DNA of 64,000 nt from the NCBI GenBank assembly GCA_001443455.1, contig LDXO01000003.1:82232-146231 (forward strand). The letters are read 5' to 3'. Below the pieces are notes generated by a model that worked only from the letters and a program-made list of their open reading frames with translations, searched no databases and was not told the DNA's origin. Positions 29,136-36,549 of this stretch are shown here, piece by piece. Each line of letters begins with the position of its first letter. Within the stretch, counting starts at the first letter, position 1. The stretch comes from Deltaproteobacteria bacterium CSP1-8 (lineage in GTDB: Bacteria; Desulfobacterota; Deferrimicrobia; Deferrimicrobiales; Deferrimicrobiaceae). Position numbers and translations under genes: made by a program.

Positions 29136-30140
29136 TCATCCCCCGACGGTCAGCACGCCCGTTCCCTGGAGTTTGTCCGCCTTGAGCAGCTGGAGGGCCC
29201 GGTTGGCCTCCTCGAGGGGGAAGAGGGTGACCTTCGGCCGGATGGGGACCTCCGCGGCCTCCCGGAGCAGGTCCTCCCCGTCCTGCCGGGTATTGGCGGT
29301 CACGCTCCGGATATTTTTCTCGTAGAAGAGACACTCCTCGTACTTCATTGCCGGGACGTCGCTCATGTGAATGCCCGCGATCGACAGGGTCCCCCCTTTT
29401 TTTACGTGTTTCAGCGCGGTGGGAACCAGTTCCCCCGCCGGGGCGAACAGGATCGCCGAGTCGGCGGGCGCGGGCATCTCCTCCGGGTCCTCTCCCGCCC
29501 AGGACGCCCCCATCCGTTTTGCGAGTTCCCGGTGCTGCTCCCCCCGGGTGCACACGAACACCTCGCACCCCCGGTGGAGGGCAAGCTGGATCACGATGTG
29601 GGCGGACGAGCCGAATCCGTAGATCGCCAGTTTCCCCCCCTGGGGCAGGTCGGCCCGCCGCAGGGCGCGGAACCCGATGATGCCGGCGCACAGGAGCGGG
29701 GCGGCTTCGGCGTCCCGGAAGGCGGAAGGCAGGGGATAGGCGAACGCCTCCAACACGACCGCGTGCTCGGCGAACCCGCCGTCGCGGTGATACCCCGTAA
29801 ACAGCGGCCGGTCGCACAGGTTCTCCTTTCCCGCCGCGCAAAATTCGCATACCCCGCAGGTTCGCGCGAGCCACGCGATCCCCACGCGGGTCCCCCGCGG
29901 GAACCGGGTTGCCCCTGCGCCGACGGCGTCCACCGTGCCCACGACCTGGTGCCCCGGGATGACGGGCGTTCGGCGGGGAGGAAGATCTCCCTCGATCACG
30001 TGCAGGTCCGTCCGGCAGATCCCGCAGGCGGACACCCTCACAAGGATCTCCCCCGGGCCGGGGGAAGGGTCCGGCAGGTCCGCCGGCATGAGGGGAGAGG
30101 TTTCGATCGGCCTTCTCTCCCGCAGCAGCATGGCTTTCAT
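29136..30140 (-). CDS. zinc-dependent alcohol dehydrogenase
   Basis: The MDR-family protein of 334 residues has the catalytic zinc ligand in ACGICRTDLHV and GHQVVGTV. The structural zinc site has four cysteines in TCGVCEFCAAGKENLC (about 92-107). The NAD(P)-binding loop is YGFGSSAHIVIQLA. It likely oxidises or reduces small alcohols or aldehydes. The ATG overlaps the stop of the CBS-ACT gene (ATGA), so the two are co-translated. Confidence 0.9.
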   Translation of the reverse strand: MKAMLLRERRPIETSPLMPADLPDPSPGPGEILVRVSACGICRTDLHVIEGDLPPRRTPVIPGHQVVGTVDAVGAGATRFPRGTRVGIAWLARTCGVCEFCAAGKENLCDRPLFTGYHRDGGFAEHAVVLEAFAYPLPSAFRDAEAAPLLCAGIIGFRALRRADLPQGGKLAIYGFGSSAHIVIQLALHRGCEVFVCTRGEQHRELAKRMGASWAGEDPEEMPAPADSAILFAPAGELVPTALKHVKKGGTLSIAGIHMSDVPAMKYEECLFYEKNIRSVTANTRQDGEDLLREAAEVPIRPKVTLFPLEEANRALQLLKADKLQGTGVLTVGG

Positions 30141-30796
30141 TTCCGGAAGTCCTTCGGGTCGAGGATCTGGTACCCCGCCTCCTGAAGGGCCTTCCGGATC
30201 GGACCCACGTTGAGTGTCGCAAGCCGGAAAAAGACGGCTCGTTTGTCCGGCTCGGTGTGCCCGGTGGTCAGGATGCTCGTGATGTTCACGTGGAAGGTCT
30301 TGATGATCGTGACGATCCCGACGAGCGCCCCCGGGACGTCGGGGACCACGACTTCCAGGCGGCTGCTGATTTCCCCCACCCCCAGCGCCTCGATGAAGGC
30401 CTTGAGGATGTCCGTCCTCGTGATGATCCCGGCCACCCTGCCATTGTCGTCCACTACGGGGAGGGCGTTGATCCGGAAGTCGTGCAGCAGGACGATCGCG
30501 TCCTCGAGCGAGTCGGTGACCGTGGCGGTGACGACCTTCCGGGTCATGACCTTCTCCACGGGGGTGTTCGCGAGCATCTCCTCCATCTCCTTTTCCGAAG
30601 CGTCGGGAAGGAGTCCCACCGGCAGCATCGCCTCCCGGATGTCCCGATCCGACAAAATGCCGGTCAGCTTGTTGTCCTCGCCGGTGACCGGGAGCTGGCG
30701 CACGTTGTGCCCGCGCATCAGGCGGCGTGCCTCCTGGAGGGAAGCGGACGGGGAGACGGTGGCGACGTTCCGCCTCATTCTTCGGGTGACAAACAT
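30137..30796 (-). CDS. CBS-pair plus ACT domain protein (AcuB-like)
   Basis: The 219-residue protein has two CBS motifs (about 1-65 and 80-135, with LTGILSDRDIREAM and VAGIITRTDILKAF) and a C-terminal ACT domain (about 140-210, SRLEVVVPDVPGALVGIV). This is the architecture of Bacillus AcuB, encoded next to the AcuC deacetylase; here an AcuC-like gene is 26 bp upstream. Such proteins sense adenine nucleotides and small ligands. It probably modulates the deacetylase or acetyl-CoA metabolism. A paralogue lies at 41824. Confidence 0.85.
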   Translation of the reverse strand: MFVTRRMRRNVATVSPSASLQEARRLMRGHNVRQLPVTGEDNKLTGILSDRDIREAMLPVGLLPDASEKEMEEMLANTPVEKVMTRKVVTATVTDSLEDAIVLLHDFRINALPVVDDNGRVAGIITRTDILKAFIEALGVGEISSRLEVVVPDVPGALVGIVTIIKTFHVNITSILTTGHTEPDKRAVFFRLATLNVGPIRKALQEAGYQILDPKDFRK

Positions 30797-30822
30797 GCAG
30801 TCCTCCTGTGGTTCTCCCGGAG

Positions 30823-31773
30823 TCAGTCCTTCTGGAGTTCCCGGATGTGGATTTCCGTGCAACGCGTGAGGGACTCTCTCTCGTACCCCCCTTCGAGCAG
30901 GGAGACGATCTTCCCGCCGCAGAACCGGTTTGCCAGCTCGATGGTGAACCTTGACAGGAACCGGAACCCTTCTTCCGTGAGCTGGATGTCGGCCAGCGGG
31001 TCGTCGCGGTGCGCGTCGAACCCGGCGGACAGGATAAGAACCTCGGGGCGGAACCTTTCCGCCGCGGGGGCGACCAGCTGCTCGAACGCCAACCGGTACT
31101 CGTCGTCCCCCGCGCCGGGCGCCATCGGCGCGTTGAGGGTCGTCCCCACCCCGGCCCCTTTCCCCGTTTCCCACCGCCTCCCCGTCCCGGGGTAGAGGAA
31201 GGCGGGGTTCTCGTGGATGCTGAAGAAAAACACCGATGGATCCTCGTAAAAGATGCTCTGGGTGCCGTTGCCGTGGTGGACGTCCCAGTCGATGATCATC
31301 ACTTTCGAAACGCCGTGCCGTGCCTGGAGATACCGGGCGGTGATCGCCGCGTTGTTCAGGAGGCAGAACCCCATCCCCTCGGAACGGTCGGCGTGGTGCC
31401 CCGGGGGTCGGACCGCGCAGAACGCCCGGTCGGCCTTCCCGGTGGCGACGGCCTCGGCCCCCGCGATGGCTCCCGCCGCCGAAAGCAGGGCGATCGAGTA
31501 GGAGTTCTTGTTCAGGTAGGTGTCCCCGGAGTCGAGCGTGAGGTCCCCCCGGCGGCAGGCAAGTTCCAGCTTCCGGAGGTAGTCGGGGTCGTGAACCCTA
31601 AGGATTTCCCCGTTGTCCGGGTAGTCCGGGTTCACCGGCACGAGCGTCCCGAGGAGGCCGACGCTCTCGAGGTGCTGGTTGATCGCGATCAGGCGGTCCG
31701 GCGATTCCGGGTGTTCGAACGGGGGGATGTGGAGCAGATAGTCCGGATGGTAGACATACGCGACGTTTTTCAT
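30823..31773 (-). CDS. histone-deacetylase-family amidohydrolase (AcuC-like)
   Basis: The 316-residue zinc hydrolase has RPPGHHADRSEGMGFCLLNN (catalytic His pair, about 127-146), MIIDWDVHHGNGTQ with the metal Asp and His (about 160-173), and SAGFDAHRDDPLA with another metal Asp (about 254-266). These define class I/II-type HDAC folds, which in bacteria include AcuC and acetylpolyamine hydrolases. The adjacent AcuB-like gene favours a protein-lysine deacetylase role, for instance on acyl-CoA synthetases. The ATG at 31773 gives the natural N-terminus. Confidence 0.88.
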   Translation of the reverse strand: MKNVAYVYHPDYLLHIPPFEHPESPDRLIAINQHLESVGLLGTLVPVNPDYPDNGEILRVHDPDYLRKLELACRRGDLTLDSGDTYLNKNSYSIALLSAAGAIAGAEAVATGKADRAFCAVRPPGHHADRSEGMGFCLLNNAAITARYLQARHGVSKVMIIDWDVHHGNGTQSIFYEDPSVFFFSIHENPAFLYPGTGRRWETGKGAGVGTTLNAPMAPGAGDDEYRLAFEQLVAPAAERFRPEVLILSAGFDAHRDDPLADIQLTEEGFRFLSRFTIELANRFCGGKIVSLLEGGYERESLTRCTEIHIRELQKD

Positions 31774-31818
31774 CGGGACCCCGGAGCATAATTTTAGCAC
31801 ATCGGATATATTGGTACC

Positions 31819-33096
31819 ATGTGGATCCCCTGGGCCTGGGCGCTGGCGGCGTTCCTGCTTGCCGCGGGAGGGGCCGCGTTGACTGCGCTGCGTTCCTCCC
31901 TCCTCATCGTGGGCGAGGAGGGGCTGGCGGAGGACGCATCCGCGGGAAAGGAGATCGCCGCAGAGTTGCTCTCCACCGTCCGCGACCCGGAGGTCCGACA
32001 TCCGTTCTCCCTCTGGGTGGCGGCGTCGGCGTTCAAGACGGTTGCGGGACTTTGCGCAGGGGTGGCGGCCGTCTCCCTCTTCGGCCACCTGCGGGGGTGG
32101 GCGGGGGTGGCCTCGGCGGCCGGATGGGTTCTTCTCTTCCTGGTCCTCCTCTTCTGCCTGGAGAACCTGTCGACGCAGGGGGCGATGACCAATCCCCGCC
32201 GGATCCTGCGGCGGGGGGGAAGGGGGTCCCTGCACGCGCTGCGGGGGGCAGCCGTGGCCGCAAGGCTTTTGGACCGCCTCGGCCGACTCCTGTTCGGGAA
32301 GGGCTATGTCCCCGAGGCCCTTCCGGACATCCGTTTCGGCTCGGAGGAAGGGATCCTCGATGTGATCGAGGAAGGGGCAGAGCACGGCACGATCGATCCC
32401 ACGGCGGAGAGGATGATCGAGGGGGTCTTGCGCTTCGGGGAGACGCTGGTAAACGAGGTGATGACTCCCTGGTCCGGGGTCGTGTGCTTGCGGAAGGGGA
32501 TGGCGTACGCGGACGCGGCGGGCGTCGTCGGGAACACCGGCTTCTCGCGTTATCCCGTTCTGAGTCGGAACGGCGAAGAAATCGAGGGGATCGTCTCCTC
32601 CCGGAGCTTTTTCCGGCCGGGGGCGTCCGAACAATGGGATCCGTTCATCGAAAAGCCCGTGTACGTCCCCGAATCGATGAAGGTGTCGGATCTGCTCCGC
32701 CAGTTCCAGAGGACAAGGGTCCATCTGGCCGTCGTCATCGACGAGCACGGCAAACTTTGCGGGATCATCACGATCCACGACCTCCTCGAGGAGATCGTCG
32801 GAAGACTGGCGGAGGGGAGGGAATCCCCCGAGGTCCCGGAGTGGGAGAAGGACGGGGCGCTGTCGGTGCCCGCCGCGACGCCGGTCCGGGTTCTCCGCGA
32901 CGAGTACGGGATCGATATCCCCCTGGGGGACACCTACGAGACCGCGGGCGGCTTCGCGCTGGACTGCCTCCAGGACGTTCCGGAAGGAATGGTGACTTTC
33001 CTTGCGCACGGGTACCGGATCACGGTAGCCGAAACCGAGCGGTTCCGGATCAAGCGGCTCCGGTTCGAGAAAGCGGGCCTTACCGGAACTCCGTGA
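31819..33096 (+). CDS. CorC/HlyC-like CBS-domain membrane protein
   Basis: The 425-residue protein has N-terminal membrane helices (about 5-25 and 75-120, a divergent DUF21/CNNM region), a CBS pair (about 215-335, VMTPWSGVVCL and VVIDEHGKLCGIITIHDLLEEIVG) and a C-terminal CorC_HlyC domain. Related proteins affect Mg2+/Co2+ efflux. The membrane part is shorter and less conserved than usual. No Shine-Dalgarno sequence precedes the ATG, but TATATT lies 7 bp upstream, so the mRNA may be leaderless. The 3' end overlaps the convergent nitroreductase gene by 17 bp. Confidence 0.8.
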   Translation: MWIPWAWALAAFLLAAGGAALTALRSSLLIVGEEGLAEDASAGKEIAAELLSTVRDPEVRHPFSLWVAASAFKTVAGLCAGVAAVSLFGHLRGWAGVASAAGWVLLFLVLLFCLENLSTQGAMTNPRRILRRGGRGSLHALRGAAVAARLLDRLGRLLFGKGYVPEALPDIRFGSEEGILDVIEEGAEHGTIDPTAERMIEGVLRFGETLVNEVMTPWSGVVCLRKGMAYADAAGVVGNTGFSRYPVLSRNGEEIEGIVSSRSFFRPGASEQWDPFIEKPVYVPESMKVSDLLRQFQRTRVHLAVVIDEHGKLCGIITIHDLLEEIVGRLAEGRESPEVPEWEKDGALSVPAATPVRVLRDEYGIDIPLGDTYETAGGFALDCLQDVPEGMVTFLAHGYRITVAETERFRIKRLRFEKAGLTGTP

Positions 33097-33685
33097 CTTC
33101 CTCCGGCGGTTTCCTGGGCGGCTTCGGGGGGGATGAGTCCGGCTTCCCCAGGGCGACCACCGCGAGAAGTTCCTCGGGGGGCCGGAGGGAAAGGGCGGAT
33201 TCGAGCTCGGGTTTGGCCACGAGGGGACCGGTCATCCAGCACGTGCCGTAGCCCAGGGAATACGCCGCCAGCAGGAACTGGGTGATGGCCGAGGCGACGC
33301 TCTGCAGGCCGGCGTTCACTTGGTAGCGCCGCACTCTGTGTCTCTCCGGGTCTTTCTCCCGTATCTGCCGGTCCGTCGCCGATTCGTACGGTTTTCCGAC
33401 GACGCAGACCGCGGCGGGCGCCGCGGCGAAGAGGTTGTGGTAGTTGATCTTGCCGGGGGGGATCTCCTTCCCCGTGACCCGGGCCAGGATTTCGTCCACG
33501 ATCCCCTTCATCCGGGAGAGAAGCGCGGGGTCCTCCACGACGAGGAACCGGACGTTCTGGGTGTTTCCTGCGGACGGCGCCCAGGTGGCCGCTTCGACCA
33601 TCCTGAGGATCTGCTCGCGCGGGACCGGATCCTTGCGGAATTTCCGTATGCTTTGCCGCCCCTTCATTGCGTCGAAGACGTTCAT
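33080..33685 (-). CDS. nitroreductase-family flavoprotein
   Basis: The 201-residue protein starts with the family signature AMKGRQSIRKFRKDPVP (FMN-binding Arg/Ser region) and has ATWAPSAGNTQNVRF (about 33-47) and a late GYGTCWMTGPL. It likely works as an FMN dimer reducing nitro or other electrophilic compounds with NAD(P)H. A Pro/Lys-rich tail ends the protein. It overlaps the convergent CorC-like gene. Confidence 0.88.
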   Translation of the reverse strand: MNVFDAMKGRQSIRKFRKDPVPREQILRMVEAATWAPSAGNTQNVRFLVVEDPALLSRMKGIVDEILARVTGKEIPPGKINYHNLFAAAPAAVCVVGKPYESATDRQIREKDPERHRVRRYQVNAGLQSVASAITQFLLAAYSLGYGTCWMTGPLVAKPELESALSLRPPEELLAVVALGKPDSSPPKPPRKPPEEVTEFR

Positions 33686-33757
33686 CCTGAAGTTCCTCCT
33701 CGCCCTTTGTTTTCGAAACCGGACACGGGATCCCGAACGACCGACGGGTCACCCGGG

Positions 33758-34714
33758 TCAGGGAATGACCAGCAGCAGTTCGGTCCCCCTGTCCCGGCTC
33801 CCTGCGTTGGCCAGCACCCGCCCCGGCGGCAACGAGTGCCCTTTCGTCAGGGCGGCGCGGATTTCATTGGCCTGCGCCTTCCCCGCTGCCGTGATGATGA
33901 CCGCGGCCGCGGGGAATTCCGACGCCGTCTTCCCCATCTCCCTGATCACTTTCTTCCCCGCATCCGTCAGGACCAACTTCCCCTTCCGGAAGAGAACCTG
34001 GTCGGGGACCAGGACGCGCATGGAGGGGCCCACCGGCGCCACCGCAATGCGGGAGGAGATGCCGGCGAACGTCGTCGCGAGTTCCGCGAACCGAACGTCC
34101 CGTCGTCTTGCTTCCTGGTGCCTCTCTTCCTCCATGCGCTCGACGCGGCCAAGCAGGATGTCCCGTTCCCGCCTAAGGGTTTCCATCTCGGGGGTTTCCG
34201 CGGCCTGTTGGTCCGGATCGGCACCGGTCTTCTCCCGGGCGACGGCCTCCTTCCGGAGTGTTTCCCGTTCCGCATCGCACGCCTGCGCCATTGCGCTCAG
34301 TTCCTGCATCCGCTTGCCGATCGCCTTCTCCTTTTCCAGCAGTTCCGAGATCATCTCTTCCCGGGTGATTCGCGTCCCCTCGTATTTCCTGGTAGCCGAG
34401 GCGAACTCCTCCTTGACCTTGCGGAGCTCTTCTCCCTGCTCCTGGATCCGCAAGGAGAGGATCGCATTCGCCTCTTTCCCGTCGGAGATCTGCTTCTGGG
34501 CCGCGAGAACTCTCGCCTCGAGGGTACTCTTCTCCTTGTTGGCGGAGGCAAGAGCCTCCCGAATCGAGTCGGCCTCCCTATTCTTCGCTTCGTAGGTGGA
34601 GGTGGTGACCAGGCAGCCCCCCGTTCCCAGCGTGAGTGCCAGGATGGGGACGACCTTCCGGAATCCCTTTGTTCGCAACCGTTTCCCCCGGGAATTGTCG
34701 TTACCGTGAGGCAT
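33758..34714 (-). CDS. coiled-coil lipoprotein with OmpA-like C-terminus
   Basis: After a basic N-terminus and hydrophobic stretch (about 20-33) comes lipobox GTGGC (Cys at about 34). A long charged coiled coil follows (about 42-200, heptads rich in Glu/Lys/Arg). The C-terminus (about 215-318; VPDQVLFRKGKLVLTDAGKKVI and PPGRVLANAGSRDRGTEL) resembles a divergent OmpA peptidoglycan-binding fold. This arrangement fits an envelope-spanning lipoprotein. The start codon overlaps the alternative ATG of the divergent gene, an argument for the later start of that gene. Confidence 0.72.
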   Translation of the reverse strand: MPHGNDNSRGKRLRTKGFRKVVPILALTLGTGGCLVTTSTYEAKNREADSIREALASANKEKSTLEARVLAAQKQISDGKEANAILSLRIQEQGEELRKVKEEFASATRKYEGTRITREEMISELLEKEKAIGKRMQELSAMAQACDAERETLRKEAVAREKTGADPDQQAAETPEMETLRRERDILLGRVERMEEERHQEARRRDVRFAELATTFAGISSRIAVAPVGPSMRVLVPDQVLFRKGKLVLTDAGKKVIREMGKTASEFPAAAVIITAAGKAQANEIRAALTKGHSLPPGRVLANAGSRDRGTELLLVIP

Positions 34715-34721
34715 GAAACAT

Positions 34722-34748
34722 TTTACTTTCCCACCCCTTTTTTATAAA
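34722..34748 (+). promoter_or_regulatory. possible promoter for the GspE/PilB-like gene
   Basis: An AT-rich island contains TTTACT (34722-34727) and TATAAA (34743-34748) spaced by 15 bp, shorter than ideal, about 60 bp before the preferred GTG start. Confidence 0.35.
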
Positions 34749-34808
34749 GTTCTAAATAAACCGGTCTCCCCGAAAGCCCCGGGACGGGTTGCGGAAAGGC
34801 GGGCCAAC

Positions 34809-36479
34809 GTGCGTGGTTCCCAAACCGAACTTCTCGACACCTTCCTCAAGCTTGGCTACCTGTCACTCGAAGCTCTTGCGAATCTGAGGGCGAGTGGTTC
34901 CCGTCCGGGAGTCCCGGCGGTCGAGGCGGCGCTCCTTTCCGGGATTCTCCACCCCGACGCGAAGGGATGGATCCTGGCGGAGACGCTGGGGATCCCGTTT
35001 CTCGAGGTCGATCCGGGAACCGTCCCGCTCTCGCTCTCCGAGGTCCTTCCCGAGGCGGTCGCACGCGAAAATATGGTGGCGCCCGTGTCCCGGGAGGAGG
35101 GAAGGCTCACCCTCGCGGTCGCCGACCCGTTCCGACACGGGGCGTTCTCCCTGATCGAGGAGATGACGGGACTGCGCGTGAGGCTTGTCGTCTGCCCGGT
35201 TCGCAAGATCGGGCGCATTCTCGAACGCTTCTACCCCGAGGCCCTTCCCCTTTCCTCCGGGGATATCGTAGGCGGCGCGATCGGGCGGGAGGAGGCGGAG
35301 GAGTGGCTTGTTCAGGGCCGGGGGCGGCGCCTGGCGGAGAACATCCTTCTCCATGCCGTGAAGGCGGGGATTTCCACCGTCCGGGTATCCTCGTTTGGCC
35401 GGAGCGTGACAGTCTCCGGAGACTCGGGAGGAGAAAAATCGCTCCTGCTCTCCTTCCCGCTCCGCTACCGGGGGTCGCTCGTCGGCTCCTTCGCGGAGCT
35501 TGCGGGGCTTTCCACGGGCCCGGAATCCGTGGTGGAGGCCACCTTCCAGCTGGAGACCGCGGCCGGAGTCCATGCGTTCCGGATCAGCATTCTTCGGGGG
35601 ATCTCCGGGGTCGAGGCGATCGTGAAGGTTCTCCCGGACCTGCGGTCGGCCATCGCGCTGGACTCGATCGGGTTCAACCCGGAACAGAGGGAAGTCCTGC
35701 GACGCGTCCTGTCGGTGCGGGACGGCATCTACCTGGTCTCCTCCCCCGGGGGCGAGGGCGTGGCGACGACGATCTTCGCGATGCTCAGGGAAACGTACCG
35801 GGGGGGCAGCCGCGTCGTCACCGTCGAGGAGACCCACCGGTTCCGGAACGACGGGTACGTCCAGCTGGAGCGCCAGGAGGTCGAGAGGCGATTCGAGGGG
35901 AGATGGGCGCGGCTCGCCGAGACGCTCGAGCCCGACGCGCTGATGATCGAGCGGGTTTCCGACCCGCAGGAGCTTCTCGATCTCGTCCACATCGCCCGGC
36001 GAGGCGTACCCGTATTCTGCGGAATCCAGGGGATCAATCTCCGCCGGACGCTCCGGACCCTGTTCTCCCTGGAAGTCGATCCGTTCATCCTCGTGCGCGT
36101 CGTGCGACTCGTCATGCACCAGCGGCTCGTCGATCTCCTTTGCCCCGATTGCCGCCGGGCGGTTCCGGCCGTGCCGTCCTTGCGGCTCGCGGGCGAACGC
36201 CACCGGGGAAGGCTCGAAACCATCATCCGGGAGGTGTCCTTCTACGTTCATGACGGGTGTCCCAGCTGCCAGGGGACCGGGTATTCCGGGAAAATGGCCC
36301 TGTTCGATCTGCTTCCGTTCGCCCCCGGCGTCCAGAACCAGATTCTTTCCGACGCGCCCCTCGAGGAGAGACTTTCGCGCATCATCGAGGAGAATCTCCA
36401 ATCCGCTTTTCCCTCGGTGGAAGATCTGTTGCGGCGGGGAATGGTCACGTTCGACGACGTTCTGCCGTTTTTTCGATAG
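34809..36479 (+). CDS. GspE/PilB-family pseudo-ATPase
   Basis: The N-terminal domain (about 4-140; LLDTFLKLGYLSLEAL, then ILAETLGIPFLEVD) matches the MshEN/GspE_N region of type II secretion and type IV pilus ATPases. The motor domain follows, but the Walker A loop reads SSPGGEGVATTI instead of GPTGSGKTTT, and the Walker B and His-box regions are also altered (DALMIERVSDPQ; VFCGIQGIN). The C-terminal zinc tetracysteine, CPDC and CPSC, is intact. It therefore probably binds partners without hydrolysing ATP. GTG 34809 is preferred; the ATG at 34713 would extend across the promoter. No pilus genes lie nearby. Confidence 0.78.
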   Translation: MRGSQTELLDTFLKLGYLSLEALANLRASGSRPGVPAVEAALLSGILHPDAKGWILAETLGIPFLEVDPGTVPLSLSEVLPEAVARENMVAPVSREEGRLTLAVADPFRHGAFSLIEEMTGLRVRLVVCPVRKIGRILERFYPEALPLSSGDIVGGAIGREEAEEWLVQGRGRRLAENILLHAVKAGISTVRVSSFGRSVTVSGDSGGEKSLLLSFPLRYRGSLVGSFAELAGLSTGPESVVEATFQLETAAGVHAFRISILRGISGVEAIVKVLPDLRSAIALDSIGFNPEQREVLRRVLSVRDGIYLVSSPGGEGVATTIFAMLRETYRGGSRVVTVEETHRFRNDGYVQLERQEVERRFEGRWARLAETLEPDALMIERVSDPQELLDLVHIARRGVPVFCGIQGINLRRTLRTLFSLEVDPFILVRVVRLVMHQRLVDLLCPDCRRAVPAVPSLRLAGERHRGRLETIIREVSFYVHDGCPSCQGTGYSGKMALFDLLPFAPGVQNQILSDAPLEERLSRIIEENLQSAFPSVEDLLRRGMVTFDDVLPFFR

Positions 36480-36489
36480 GAAGCCGGGA

Positions 36490-36510
36490 TCCCCCGAGGA
36501 ATCCGGGGGA
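36490..36510 (+). repeat. GC-rich hairpin between the pseudo-ATPase and acyl-CoA synthetase genes
   Basis: TCCCCCG and CGGGGGA pair as a perfect 7-bp stem with a 7-nt loop, 11 bp after a stop codon. No T run follows, so it is at best a weak terminator. Confidence 0.45.
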
Positions 36511-36549
36511 CCATAAGGATTACACCTTGCCGGACATTGCGGAGGGGAT

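Noticed and set aside
36490..36510. Terminator before the acyl-CoA synthetase gene
   Set aside because: The stem is good but no T run follows on either strand, so it is listed only as a hairpin.
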